Below, piece by piece: positions 21,891 through 34,278 of a stretch of DNA of 63,212 nucleotides (its first letter is position 1; every line of letters starts with the position of its first letter). A program made the position numbers and the translations under genes. The DNA is taken from assembly GCA_011109175.1 (NCBI GenBank), contig RDEW01000098.1, forward strand, positions 18,715-81,926, written 5' to 3'. The DNA is from Dicyema japonicum (lineage: Eukaryota; Dicyemida; Rhombozoa; Dicyemidae). Under the pieces are notes generated by a model. The model saw only the letters and a list, made by a program, of their open reading frames with translations, had not been told where the DNA came from and ran no database searches.

Positions 21891-22136
21891 TAAATGTTTT
21901 TTTTATATTTTCTGTTATTCTACAACGTTTGATTTTTTATATAATACAGAGTGGAGGAGTTCGAGTCGTATTATATTTACCGACTCCACAGCCTTGATGT
22001 CTCCAAAATCAGTATTGGGGGGTGGGGATATAAATAGAAAACACAGACAAGAATCATTTGGGAGGCACAAAAGTTCAGAAATTATAAAATAGGCACAATT
22101 TGTAGCAATTCAAAAATTTATTTAAAAAATTCGAGA

Positions 22137-22310
22137 GCCGTTGGTATCCAATGACGGCTGAGTTTCTTGCTCGAACTCGGAGGATTGCTTCCAGAAAAAA
22201 GGCGATTAACGAGAAGAGTTATGGCTGTGACAAAAGATTTGAATGGCTATACTCCTAGGGAACTCGTTCGCGATCCACGCAGCCGACTTCCTCAACTAAC
22301 ATTTGTTTCT
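22137..22310 (+). pseudogene. Solo 3' end of an R2-like retrotransposon
   Basis: CAATGACGGCTGAGTTTCTT to CGACTTCCTCAACTAACATT matches the coding 3' end of the element at 28.1-30.4 kb. The copy at 24.9 kb is its duplicate. Confidence 0.75.
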
Positions 22311-22679
22311 TTGTTAAATAATTGTCATTAATAAAAAAATTAATCAAATATATGTGACATTATTGTTATTTACGCTTTGACCTTGAATTTAACCTTCGAT
22401 TAAGCTCTTGACACTGATTAAATCAATTTTTAAGATATTTTTGCGCACTATAGATAAAATTATCGAATGAAAATTGCCAATATTGTCAAAGATAGAATAT
22501 AAAAAATTCTGATTTTTAATAAATAATATAATATCCGAAGATATATCAAGACTAAATAGATTTAGATTTTCTTAGAAAATGCAGCAATTTTTCAGTTTCA
22601 GGAAATACTCTTAAATTAATGATAGTGTCTTATATTATGAACAATCTGAAGGAAAACCAGACATTGGTGAATCCTCAAA

Positions 22680-23250
22680 TGACTGAGAATCCATGAAACT
22701 ACATTGTGACGAATTCATTTATTTTTCACTATGGCTTTAATAAATGGAAGAGTATTGCAAAATAATTTTTGCATAATCAAAAGAAAAATAATTCAAGAAG
22801 TAATATCTCATGTACAAATGCAAGCTTTAAAGACAAATCTCCATTAGTCAACAAGTAGCGAAAAAAACAGAACAATTGATTATAGAACGTTTATTACATT
22901 GCTTACTTTTAGCTATCAAGTTGATTTAGTCGATCGTTGTTCTATTCAGAAATAAATGATTACAATAAAATTTATGAATGTATATATTTTCAAAATTTTG
23001 CTTTGCTAAAAATAGAAAGCAAAAAGCAATTATAGTCTCAGCATCATTGAACACTAAATTTCAATTCTTATGGTCAATTAAAGATATTGCATGTCAGATA
23101 GTAAAAAGAATTTGTTAAGTCAGAAATAAAGTCATTAATGAAAAATTTAAAATAATTCATAAATGATAGTCCAATGAATGCAGAATAACAGGGACATGAG
23201 CGTTGCAATAAACAATTTGCCGATGGTTCAAAAGAAATGTTAAGTACAAT
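22680..23250 (+). pseudogene. Integrase remnant, copy 1 (heavily decayed)
   Basis: Parallel to 25447-26030, where the coding sense is clearer. The segment near 23165-23230 still reads PMNAE, stop, then a damaged QGQ...ER...TICRWF. It has more deletions than copy 2. Confidence 0.55.
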
Positions 23251-23714
23251 ATATTTTCTTGCTATAAAAATGTCATATTTTTGTTTTCCAAAAAAGAAAT
23301 ATATTTTTATAATATGAGGAATAATAGAAGAACATGAAAATCAATTTATTGCAAATGACAATATCTTGAAAAATGAATAAAAAATCGAAAAAAAATCAGT
23401 TGAAATAAAGTGTTATTATATAATACTGATACAAATAAAAAACAAAAAAAACGAAATTAGACTTTTATTATAAACAGAGTTTATTGTCGAGGAATTGATT
23501 TAGATAACAAAATAAAAATAAAAAATAAATATGGAAATGAACTCAGTGTTTGGATCACAATCTAAAAAAATTTGATACTTTTGAATAACAGACAGTTTTT
23601 GAGTATAAATTTGAACAGTTGTTGATATTTTTTTAAACTAATAAAATTTTTAAGGAAAAAGTATCAAATAGCTGCGAAAGCTCATAGTGGACTAGTGTAA
23701 TTGGAAAATTTTTC

Positions 23715-24780
23715 TCAATAGGCCTGTCGATTAGGGTCTATAAGTTGCATTGAAAAATAAAAAATATTGTCATGGAGGAAACCACTCTCTTCTATGTGCT
23801 CGTTCAACCTCTTGAAGATAACTCGCTCAGCATCTTGGAAATAGAGCAAATGAGGCTGATCGTCTATAGTTGAAAGAATTCCCCGACTTTCCGGTTTGAG
23901 TACCATTCTGATAATAGAACATTTCCATCATATTGGGACATATCCATGAGTAATACTCGCGTTAAATAGATTCTTCAGCACAAGCAGCAGATCATTTGGC
24001 CTTCCTTGAACAATCTCATACTTACATGATCATGTCAGGGGCGTTGGCCTTGCATGTTCTGATCGCATTATAACGTCCTCTGTCGTTATCATTTCGGTAT
24101 CATTAAGATCATCCAAAGAGTACGTTAGGAAGTCTTCTGTAGCTTTCAACTTTTCCCTGGGATTAGCTCCATTGGTTGACGCCCTGATATGCTCCAGTTG
24201 CTTCTTAAAGATAACTGGAGCTTCTTCCATAGGTTTTGATCCTCTTCTGGTTTGTCAAAGAGATTCTGTATCTTCATGTTCTGGCCAGTTAATCTTCTGT
24301 AGAACTTTCAGAACGAGAAATCTTTGTAGTTAGTTGGCTTGCCTCGTTTCAAATGTTGTTCTTGGACAGTTTGTTCCCTCTTCAATGATTTTCTGATTAT
24401 TTTTAGATGGTCGTCAGTGCAATCCTGTCCATCCAGTCAACAAAACTTGAGTTTGTTCCTTATGCGTTTCTTTCATTAATCATAGATAATATGAGGGAGA
24501 TTTGATGCTCTTCATGATTGGTCTTGAAGTTCTCCTTTTGCGTAGAGTGATAACTATTTCTTCATCATAATTGAGAGGTCTCTGTCTATGTTGTCAATAT
24601 CATTTCGGGAATGAGGTCCATCCTTCCAGTTTTTGAGGTATCTAGATATGTATCTTCTATAGTGTTCTCAACTTAGTCTGATAAGTCGTAGCCAGTAAAC
24701 ATTGATTCCATGGTGTCTGGAGCCAGGTTTAGTGTTATTTCTTGTGGGATCTGGTCGCTCCCGATGTCCTGCATGATCAT
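23715..24780 (-). pseudogene. LINE RT N-terminal fragment between the duplication copies
   Basis: Reads DFLTYSLDDLNDTEMITTED and VIMRSEHARPTPLT (24230-24030), then YEIVQGRPNDLLLVLKNLFN, VPIWWKCSIIRMVLKPES and FQDAERVIFKRLNEHIEESG (about 24015-23790). The order fits the start of a jockey/CR1-like RT domain. The catalytic part is missing. It lies exactly between the two 1.75-kb copies. Confidence 0.6.
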
Positions 24781-24794
24781 TGGTTGCTCCACAT

Positions 24795-26598
24795 AATATA
24801 AATAAGGAACACAGACAAGAATCATTTGGAATACAAAGTTTCAGAATTAATAAAATAGCACAAAATTTGCAGCAATTTCAAAAATTTATTAAAAATTCTA
24901 GAGCGTTGGTACAATGACGGCTGTGTTCTTGCTCGAACTCGGAGGATGCTTCCAGAAAAAAGGCGATAACGAGAAGATTATGGCTGTTGACAAAGATTTA
25001 ATGGCTATACTCTAGGAACTCGTTCGCGATCCACGCAGCCGACTTCCTCAACAATTTGTTTCTTTGTTAAATAATTGTCATTAATAAAAAAATTAATCAC
25101 AAATATGTGCCATTATTGTTATTTACGCTTTGACCTTGAATTTAACCTTCGATCAAGCTCTTGACACTGATTAATTCAATTTTAAGATATTTTGCGCACT
25201 ATAGATAGAATTATCGGAATGAAAATTGCCAATATTGTCAAAGATAGAATATAAAAATATTCTTGATTTTTAATAAATAATACAATATCCGAAGATATAT
25301 CAAGACTAAATAGATTTAGTTTTCTTAGAAAATGCAGCAATTTTCAGTTTCAGGAAATACTCTTAAATTTAATGATAGGTGTCTTATATTATGAATAATC
25401 TGAAGGAAACCAGACATTGGTGAATCCCTCAAATGACTGAGAATCCATGAAACTACATTGTGAACGAATTCATTCTATTTTTCACTATGGCTTTAATAAA
25501 TGGAAGAGTATTGCAAAAATAATTTTTCATAATAAAAGAAAAATAATTCAAGAAGTAATATCGTCATGTCATAAATGCAAGCTTTTAAAGACGAAATCTC
25601 CATTAGTCAACAAAGTAGCGAAAAACCACGAGAACAATTGATTATAGAACGGTTTATTACATTGCTTACTTTTAGCTATCAAGTTAATTTAGTCGATCGT
25701 CGTTCTATTCAGAAATAAATGATTACAATAAAATCTTATGAATGTCATAGATATTTATCAAAATTTTGCTTTGCTAAAAAATAAAGCAAAGAAACAGTTA
25801 TAGTTTCAAAATCATTGAACACTATATTGCAATCTTATGGTCAATTAAAAATTCTGCAGTCTGACAACAAAACAGAATTTGTTAAGTTAGAAATAAAGTC
25901 ATTAAATGAAGATATTGAAATAATTCATAAAAGGGTACGTCCAATGAATGCAGAATAACAGGGACAAGTGGAGCGTTGCAATCGAACAATTTGCCGATGG
26001 TTCCAAAAAGAAATGTATACCAGTACAATATATCTATTCATTCTGCTATAAATATGTCACTTTTTTTGGCTTTTTCCAAACAAAAGGAAATAATATTTCT
26101 TATTTAATAATGAGGAAATAATAAAGAACATGAAAATCAATTTATTGCAAATGACAAATATCTTGAAAGAATGAATAAAAAAATCGAAAAAAATATCAGT
26201 TGGAAATAATGTGTTATTGATAATAACTGATACAAATCAAAAAACCAAAAAAACGAAAATTAGAATCTTTTTATTATAAACAGAGTTTTATTGTCGAGGA
26301 ATTGATTTCAGAAAACAAAATAAAAATAAAAAATAAATATAAAAATGAACTCAGGGGTTGGATCACAACCTAAAAAAATTTGATACTTTTTGAATAACAG
26401 ACAGTTTTTGAGTAATAAATTTGAACAGTTGTTGATATTTTTTAAAACCAATAAAACATTTTTAAGGAAAAAAGTATCAAAAGTACCGCGGTCTAAAGCC
26501 TCATAGGGGACTAGTAGTAATTGGAAAATTTTCTGAATAGGCCTTTCGATTAGGGTCTATAAGTTGCATTGCAAAATAAAAAATATTGTCTTGTAAAT
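24795..26598. repeat. 1.8-kb direct duplication, copy 2
   Basis: See copy 1 at 22030-23772. The same R2-like tail (24898-25060) and integrase remnant follow in the same order. Confidence 0.85.
25447..26040 (+). pseudogene. Integrase remnant, copy 2 (HHCC and DDE core)
   Basis: 25447-25641 reads LHCERIHSIFHYGFNKWKSI and VISSCHKCKLLK: an H-x-H...C-x2-C integrase zinc-binding domain. Then, with frame breaks, IDIYQNFALL (first-Asp region), LQSDNKTEFVKLEIKSL (second Asp, about 25855-25910) and, after an in-frame TAA, QGQVERCNRTICRWFQKEM (Glu, about 25963-26020). This fits Ty3/Gypsy or Ginger/KRBA2-type integrases. Copy 1 has the same premature stop. No LTRs, protease or RT seen nearby. Confidence 0.7.
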
Positions 26599-26907
26599 TT
26601 TGGTTAAAATTTCTTTAATTTTTTTTGAATTTTTATGTGATTAACCATTTTTGAAATAAATTATCATCTTTTTTACGATCATATTAAAAAATTGATTCCT
26701 GGATTTTATTGCCGTTTTTGCTAATTTAATACAGTAAACTCTCTCAAATATGTTACTCTTAAATTTGCCAATTCTGAAATTTCATTTTTATCGATTTTTT
26801 CTATTTTTCAATGATATTTGCCAATTCTGAAAATTGCCAACATTTTAAAATATTATTTTTATTTTTTATTTTTATATATTTTTAAAAATTTAAATACTTT
26901 AAAGCAA

Positions 26908-27750
26908 GCATGTGTCGGAATGTTCCTGTTGGAGGCTACACCAGACTTTCAATTGCTCAAAAAATGGAAATATTGCGGTATAAAGAAAACGATAAATTAC
27001 CTTCATCTCAGGCGATATGCAACATATTTTCTTCTATTTTTAAAAGAGAATCCAGAATATTAATGAATGCAGAATCTCTTTTATTTCAGTTCAAGAACAG
27101 AAATCCTGAACTAAAAACTTGTAAAATATTAAAATACCTTTAGCTAGATGAAAATTTAGTAGATTAGATGGATACAATGGAATCAAAAGGTACACTATTT
27201 ACTCTAACATTATGGTGGTTTATTGAACGATTCTCTATTATTACAAAAGGTAGAATTCTTCGCTAAAGAACTTTCGTTAACTAATTTTAAAAATTCTTAC
27301 GGGTTTCTGGAGAAATAAAAAAAACAGATTTCGAATGCGTAAATTACACGGCGAAATGCGCACTGAAAAACATGTGGGTATTGATGGCTTTTAAAAGAAT
27401 TTGAAGAAGTTTCAGAGTTACTCGTCTGAAAATATTTATAACTTGAATCACATAAGAAGTTAAATCTTAGGGATACTGTATTGTTTGTAAAAATGGCATG
27501 GGAAGATGTGAAATCTCAAACAATTTCAAACTGTTTTAAACGTTTAGAACGTACAGAATGCGAATCAGAATTTACTAACATAAATGTAACAGATGAAATT
27601 GTATCCAAAACAGATATTTATGATCCTATTGAAATAAAAGAATTTATTTCAATTGATTACAGTGAAATAGAGGATTGATGAAGAAGAGAAATTAATTCCT
27701 ATTGAGGACCAAGAAGAATCCGGTTGTGTAGAAGTACATCAGTCATTAAA
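26908..27750 (+). pseudogene. Tigger-like transposase with its catalytic domain deleted
   Basis: N-terminal helix-turn-helix: YTRLSIAQKMEILRYKENDK (26940-27000). A CENP-B-type second DNA-binding region follows: VEFFAKELSLTNFKNSYGFL (about 27250-27310) and KLHGEMRTE. After a gap comes the C terminus MAWEDVKSQTISNCFKRLER (27490-27552), matching the A-W...T-I-x-N-C-F end of Tigger proteins, then an acidic tail to about 27750. The whole DDE catalytic core is absent, so this is a dead, internally deleted derivative. Confidence 0.75.
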
Positions 27751-28089
27751 CAAGGCTGAAATGCTTTGAAAATTAAGAGAGAACTAAAATTATCTAGAAA
27801 ACATTGAAAATGACAATGATGCAGAATTCATTACTTCAATAAGAAGATATAAAGAAAATATCAAAAATTCTAATAAGAGGGAATTTGGAATTGATTAGTA
27901 CTTTAATAAAATTTAATTAATTTTTGTTTCCTTAGTAAAAAATATTTTTTCTTTAAAAATAAAATTTATTAATTTAAATTGTTTAATTATCTTTAAATAA
28001 ATCAACGATAATCTCAGATGGAAAATAAAGAACGAAAAGAAGACAACGTACGAGATCAAAGCCAGTACGGACAAATCAAGTATGTCTTT

Positions 28090-30425
28090 TATTTGGACAA
28101 TCGAATAAAAGGAAATTTGGAATAAACTGCACACTATGTGAATCATTTGTCTATTTGGGATACATAAAAATGAGTAAAGCTGAGACCCTGTCGAGTTGGC
28201 TGCGCCCCTCTTGTATTGGAATGGAGGCCCACAGGCGGGAAACAATAGCTCAGCCAAACTTACACTGCCACATACAGACCACACTCTCTTGAAGATCTCG
28301 AACCTCCGGAAAGCATGAAGATCCCAGTAAAAATCCTAAAGGAGTACGAATTGCAGCAGCAACGTGTCTTTCAAATTCCATTAATCACGCACTATCTTCT
28401 GACAGTTGGGAATCCTGGCTAAAACTTATATGCTTTGCACCTGTCGCACTCGGAATACCTACAAAGGAATCTGAAGATAGTAATAAAGAAACAAACTCCC
28501 GACTCAACTTATCCGAGAAACTGAAACGAAACATAATCAATTTTAGCTGTCATAACATACACGCAATACTTGAACAGCCACTTAATGTCAATGAGGTCGA
28601 AACCAGAGGAGCATACACCAACTAAAGGAGAAAGTAAACCGAAACTTCTAGGGCGACGCGGGCAGCTCTATGGGTTATCACGTCCGATGGCACAGTATTG
28701 TCTTGTAACCCTGAGGTCTTAAATACCTTAATACTGAAGCACCCAGATGACTGACTATGAAAAGTTTTTGAATCCTGAAGGAACCCGGAGATTATCATTA
28801 CAGAATCCGAAGTGCGCCACGGAATAACTTCCTTCGCCGCTAGCAGCGGTGGAGGCTTGGAAGGGTTACGTATATTAAGGACCTTACGTCCCCATACACC
28901 TCGGAAGCTTGACGCTGAATTGTCAAATCAATTACGGACCTAATCAGAAAAATGGTTAACGGCGACATCTCAGAGTATGCCAGAGAATTGCTCTTCTTGC
29001 AAGGCTACTTGCTTTCAAAAATCCCAATGGAGGAATCCGCTCCATTGCGATCAGGAACTATATTAGAAGACTTGCAGCAAAGGTAGATCGACCCTGGTGA
29101 GCCGACAACTTGGAGAGGAGTTCTTTCTTAAACAAATGGTCTTAGTATCCAGAACGGATGTGATGCTTCGGTTCATGCAGAAGGCGTTTTTTCACATAGA
29201 AAAATATCTCAAATGAATGCATTGGAATCAAGTTGGACATAACGAATGCCTTCAATTCTCTCAGAAGAGATAAAATTATGGAAAATTGTTGGAAGAGGGC
29301 TCCAAAGCTTTTCCCTCTTGTCAAATTATCTTATGGGGACGATACGTATCTGTTTTTTGAAAATGAAATTATTAAATCAAAAACGGGGATCCAACAAGGA
29401 GATCCGCTCGGACCTCTCTTATTTTCCTTGATTTATTGATGATGTTTGAGATCAATTGATGCCCAGCTAAATCTCTGGTACCTCGATGATGCCACAATTG
29501 AAGGATCATTCATCTCTCTCAAGCTGCAGCTATTGGACACGGCAAGTCCTTCATAACACTATTGGACTTTGCTGGAATGAGTCATTTTACGAAGCTTGTC
29601 GGAAATGGAACGGGTCCGGACTCAAAATCCCCGAAGACACAACAAAGCAAAGTAATCGGGATAACATTGTCTGCTCCAAAATTTTGGAAGACCTTAAAAA
29701 AGAAGCAAATCAACATCGTCTGGCTTGTTTGGTGTCAGCTTCAAGTAGAGGGAGTGGAGCTTGGCTTGGTGCAATACCTTGCCCCTAACCTCGGGACCTT
29801 ATTGGACGCCGATTCTTTGAGGATTGAAATTGGACAAAGGCTGGGACAAAATGTTTGCCAGGAGCACCGATGCAGATCGGAAAAACTGTCGATGTTAAGG
29901 GAGTGCACCCGAATATCCTGCAGAAGAAGCTCCGAAGAGGACCACGTCATGCTGCTCTGAACGATGTGATTGTCAGAGCTCTGAAAGCTACAAGCTCCTT
30001 AACACAGTTTGAACCAGTGGGTCTTGATCGAGGAGATGAAAAGAGACCTGACGGGATGACCCTTTTCCCCTTCACGTATGGAGATCTTTGGTCTGGACGC
30101 AACTTGTGTACACGTTCTCAAGCACGAATATTTACAAATCGGTTCAAACACCTGGAGCAGCTGCTTCGACTGCGGAGAACTTAAAAATAAAGAAATATTC
30201 TTGCCTCGGGAATCGCTACCGATTTACTCCTGTTGCGACCGAATCATCGGAAGTCGTTGGTTCAATGACGGCTGAGTATTTGCGAGAACTTAGAGGAATG
30301 CTTGCCAAAAACAAAAGGGATCAACGAGAAAGATTTTGGCTTAGACAAAAGATTGGATTGGCCAAACTCCGAGAACTCGTTCGCAATCCACGCAGCAGGC
30401 TTCCTCAACTGACATTTGTTCAATA
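28090..30425 (+). pseudogene. R2-like retrotransposon nested in Tigger 2 (family 1, near full length)
   Basis: In order, with many frame breaks: a decayed PHD finger (KFGINCTLCESFVYLGYIKM, about 28115-28175), KIPVKILKE and GVRIAAATCLSNSINHALSS, NPNGGIRSIAIRNYIRRLAA (about 29015-29080), LDITNAFNSLRRDKIMENCW (29230-29295), TGIQQGDPLGPLLFS (29380-29425), intact LNLWYLDDATIEGSF (29468-29512), the endonuclease region HAALNDVIVRALK with KRPDGMTLFPF (29950-30075), and the C-terminal tail RFTPVATESSEVVGSMTAEY ... NPRSRLPQLTF ending at 30425. This copy shows that the repeated 3' fragments elsewhere are coding sequence. Confidence 0.85.
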
Positions 30426-30604
30426 GTCAAAAAAAATAAATAAAATAAAACAAAATTGCATTCGTAAATAAATTAATTAATTAAAACTTCAATTAAAATT
30501 TTATTCTGAAATCTGCCAATTCTCAAATTTGCCACAATTTTGCTGGAACCAACAACGGCAAATTTGAGAGAGTTTACTGTATTATTTTTTTAATTTAGGA
30601 CACC

Positions 30605-30860
30605 AATAAAAATACAATCAATAATGTAATTAAATTAACACGGCCAACCATCTAAAGGTGACCCCGCCGACATTATCGAAGTTGCGCTGCCTTTCATGAT
30701 TGCAACAAAGATCAACTGGAAAAGCCATCGGGTCTCACGTGCGTTGTGGCATATAGTGTAGCTAGGCGTTCAAGTTTCTTTAAGAAGCGAAGCGATTTTC
30801 CATTTATTCCGCCAGTTGTCTTGACCACAATGGGATAGAAAGTGAACCGATCGTGCTATA
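30605..30860 (-). pseudogene. R2-like retrotransposon 3' end (family 2)
   Basis: Nearly matches 13205-13430 in the same orientation (CGCTGCGTCTCAAGATTGCA there, cgctgcctttcatgattgca here), the C-terminal coding tail of family 2. It abuts the right end of Tigger 2. Confidence 0.7.
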
Positions 30861-30869
30861 AGAATCGCT

Positions 30870-31490
30870 AGTCTCAGTATGTATTAACAAATTAGTAATG
30901 AAATCTGCATAAATTCAAAAATTTGATAACTTATAGACAACATTGTCTTGGCTTTACGTTATTTAGATATTCTGGTTGCAGCCTCAAGACTGCGACGTTA
31001 CTTAGATAGAAAAAATGTTTCGTTAAAGAACCATTGCTTATCAATTAGCCAAGAGAATTCAGTCATTTAATTAATCACTCATAAGCAAGTGGATAATATT
31101 GAAATCTCATTTATCAAACACCAGAAAACCCTGGGAATTACCGTCGATATGGATATATGGTTCTCTCAGTAAAACGAAAGCTTGATTATCAAATGTGAGA
31201 AAAACTCTGACCCGTTTTAAACCTCTCAGGTTATGGAAGGCAGAAAACCATCTAGTCTTAAAAAAGAATTATAGCTTTTTTATGCATCTCCATGCATTTG
31301 CTGATTGTGGTCCATTCTTTTGTTGGACCAAATTTAAAAATATTGTAGCTACATAGAACAATCATACACAGTGGATTTTCGGGAAGAAAAACCCAGTACC
31401 AACATCTTAAAGTCATTGATATGTGTAAACAGTGCGTAATGTTTGTTCTATGAAAAAGTTTCCCATTCAGTACGTACTCGTGAGCTAAGA
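30870..31490 (+). pseudogene. Jockey-like LINE C-terminal fragment
   Basis: About 31090-31330 reads VDNIEISFIKHQKTLGITVD, then MEGRKPSSLKKNY and CGPFFCWTKFKNIVAT. KTLGITVD matches the K-x-L-G-[IV]-x-[FV]-D motif downstream of the RT domain of jockey/CR1 elements. Frame breaks; no RT core here. Confidence 0.5.
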
Positions 31491-32030
31491 GAGGATCATA
31501 GTCTCAATCTAAAGAACTGTTGGAACGTGTCAATTTATGCGTTTTAATAGTGGTGTTAGATAACTAAATAAAATAAAGGAAGACAAAAACATGCTTGGAA
31601 TTAATTTGCACGGACACTTCTTTAATAGGAATTTGTTTAAGTCATCGTTGCACGCAGGTTCCGCAGCGAACACTACTGAAGATTTGAAAAGACATGTTTA
31701 TTTTTTATTTTGTTAACTCCGGGATCACCGCGAACGAAAGACAGAGTAAAGTCAACTAGTTAAGGGATCACAGATCCCGCAACCAAACTTGCCAATAAGC
31801 CTGTGCGTCTCCATTGTATCAAATATCGAACGAAATGCCTTCTTTGATCCTTGAAGAGGAAGCCGATTGGGGAAGGAAATTTCTTAGCTAACCGATTTTC
31901 TTTTGCGTGAACAGTAAGAAGTTTAGTCCCTGGATTGAGAAGTTTCTTGTGACAGGCATCCAAGTATTATTATTATAAACAACAGTCGTAAAATCATATT
32001 AGTTATAATTTTAATCGTGCAGCATTCAAA
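31491..32030. other. No gene recognised
   Basis: A 67-residue minus-strand frame (31963-31760) has no motif I know and sits between LINE fragments. Treated as unassigned. Confidence 0.35.
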
Positions 32031-32034
32031 ACTA

Positions 32035-33000
32035 TCATCCAAACCAACTTCTTTTAACCTCTAGATCGTAAGAGAGTTTCCTCAACTCGTCCCCAATTCT
32101 TAGACGTTTGTCAAGTGTTTCAAGAAGTGTAATACGCAGGCGTCCACGAAGGCACGATCCCCTCTCACAAAGAAGTTTTCCATTGCTATGTTTGCTGGAG
32201 CGCCCATGTCTAAATAGTCTCCAGGATCGCCTTGACAAAAACTTCATACAGTCTCAAACGAAGTGATGTTCAGGATCGTCGTTTACCAATCCACTCTTTC
32301 TTCAACTTGTTCATCGTACCCTTCTGGCAATATCTTGACTGTCTCCAAGTGAAGAGCCAAGTTTGCTTGCTTTTCGCCACGTTTAACTTGATCTGCTTTC
32401 CATTCTCCTGATTTCCGCAATGTCAGTTATGCGGTGTTCATTCCAATGAACCATCGGTTCAGCTCAGCAGGGGCCACCTCGAGGAGTCGAAGTAAGGCCG
32501 ATTTGTCTTTGGCACAAAGTCGACGTCGTCCGCATAAGCAATTTAGATGATGTTGACATCATAGAACGTCCGAAAATCTCATAGCACCGCCTCCAGATAT
32601 ATGACAAATAGCAGGGACGAGAAAGAATCTCCATGGAGAGTACCAACATTGCACGTAAATTCACTGGAAAACGTCTTACCAACGAGCACTCTGAGCTTTG
32701 TGTTAGAAGGCAACACTCTGATCATACTGACAGAATCAGGGTCCAATAATTGTTCCAGTATTGAGAAGTAGACCACGATGGACCATGTCAAAGGCCCTAG
32801 AGAATTCTATTACCAGGACTGTAGCTGCACTTTCAAATCTCTGGTTGATAGCGCAGCGCCACTTGTGGCTCCATACTACATCCGCAGTGGATCTTCCTGT
32901 CCTGAATCTACTGTGACTAGGGGATAGATATTTGTCCACTTGTTCTCTAATTCAGTTAAGCGTAACTAATGCCAGAAGTTTCCGTAGGGTGTTTAGCAGG
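32035..33000 (-). pseudogene. LINE RT remnant, FRGRPR family
   Basis: Minus strand: LSPSHSRFRTGRSTADVVWS and ATVLVIEFSRAFDMVHRGLL (32939-32760), KTFSSEFTCNVGTLHGDSFS and LLFVIYLEAVL (32690-32579), YVAYADDVDFVPK (about 32540-32500), and a C-terminal NIAMENFFVRG plus RGRLRITLLETLDKRLRIGD (32200-32060). The RT active site YADD is readable. Several breaks and a loss between RT and the C terminus. Confidence 0.7.
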
Positions 33001-34278
33001 ATTATTGGACGTAGGTTTTCAACAGGCCCATGTCTGAGTATGTCCGATGAAAAAAACATGTTATAACAACTTTTCTTTATTTAAATTTAAATAAAATAAA
33101 TATTTAATAATAGATGAATAAATTTTAATAACCAATAATTCTCACGATCGCAGTTAGAATGAGAAAAGTCTACAACACTAAGAAAATGAACGAAAACTTG
33201 GTGTTGTCCCAGGTAGCTACTACCAAGCAAACCATTAATTAGTTGTTCTCTGAGGAAAAAAACTTGATCTGTTAGCTATGTAGGTACTTTTTATACAGGC
33301 AGGTAAACCAAATGAAAGTCTGGCATTCAAATCGCACTCAAATCCATCCAAACCACAGATGTGGAGTTTTAAGAAGTTTAATGTAGCAGGGGAGAGTAAA
33401 ATCTTTTTGTCTCATTTTGACACTATTTACACAGGTTTATAACATGACGCAACGCTAATTGAAGGATTAAACAACTGGGAAAACTAAGAAAAGAACCATC
33501 GACAAATAATCTGATGTATTTGAAAAACGTATAATGATAACTGTCATGGCGGCACAGTGTAATTATTACTAGCTAGTAATTCTTGAATCCTTATTTTTTA
33601 CTAAAAAAATCATTAAAGTTAATTATTACAAAAACTAAACAGTAATAGTTATAAAAATCTTAAATCTTAGACTCTTATTGCGATATTGATCTCATTATTT
33701 AAACTCCTTATGACGAGGCTTTTTTAGAAAATCAATTTAGTCGAAAAAACATTTAAACTAATTATAATCATAGTCATGCATTATCATCGTCACCAAGATT
33801 ATTTCAGATATCAATAAAAAGTTCTGAAAATTAAAAATAATTACCGAGGAAATGGTCTCCGTCGTGACGTCTCGCGTTATTGGTCCTAGCGAGTCTAAGT
33901 TCATCAGGTTATTCGGACAGCTTGGAGGCTGCGGAAGGGTGGCCTAGAAAGACGCGATGGTTCTTGGGCTCGTAATCATGAAAGGTAACTCTTATCGTGT
34001 GTTCAATGTTGCAGGCCATAATGAGACCTTGTCATATATAAATCTCATTTAGCAAGGAATCTCTGCTCAGTAACCTTAAGCCATCTATAAACACTAGTAA
34101 AACACCCCTGCCATAAATGGAGACATCTAAATAGCAGTCACTGAGCATTTGAAGTCAATTATGTTTAACCAAATGCGACATATTGCCCACAAAATAGAAG
34201 CAACCGAGAAATTCAAGGTATACATCAAATAATCCTTAAGAAACCAGACAAAATTTAAGAAATCCAAAAATCCGATAA
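33001..34278. other. No gene recognised
   Basis: AT-rich, without a coding signal. A tRNA-Ser/Leu-like patch near 33935-34015 is discussed among the rejected items. Confidence 0.4.

Larger units (their letters stand above)
18027..21996 (+). mobile_element. Probable hAT transposon split by an R2-like insertion
   Basis: The left terminus CTTAGGGTGTAGAGTCGGAG (18027-18046), followed by further GAGTCGGAGT-type subterminal motifs to 18150, mirrors the right terminus CCGACTCCACAGCCTTG (21980-21996). hAT C-terminal coding sequence lies just inside the right end (about 21640-21880, plus). The R2-like retrotransposon (18.24-21.35 kb) fills the interior. I do not see a matching 8-bp target duplication. 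Confidence 0.5.
22030..23772. repeat. 1.75-kb direct duplication, copy 1
   Basis: Aligns end to end with 24795-26598, from ACACAGACAAGAATCATTTG to ATAAAAAATATTGTC. Copies differ mainly by many 1-2-nt gaps, some in this copy and some in the other. It contains an R2-like 3' end (22137-22310) and an integrase remnant. Confidence 0.85.
26732..30579 (+). mobile_element. Tigger/pogo-like DNA transposon 2, with a nested R2-like retrotransposon
   Basis: Left end CAGTAAACTCTCTCAAAT (26732-26749) and right end ATTTGAGAGAGTTTACTG (30562-30579) are perfect 18-bp inverted repeats, each flanked by TA. Subterminal TTTGCCAATTCTGAAATT-type motifs occur at both ends. Inside are Tigger transposase pieces (26908-27750) and then a retrotransposon. 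Confidence 0.85.

Noticed and set aside
22030-26598. A functional integrase gene pair
   Set aside because: Shared stop codon, several frameshifts, and no accompanying polyprotein or terminal repeats.
33925-34020. tRNA-Ser/Leu-like patch (GGTGGCCTAGAAAGACGCGATGG ... GGGCTCGTAATC)
   Set aside because: The D-arm and anticodon regions look tRNA-like, but there is no proper B box or pairing acceptor stem.
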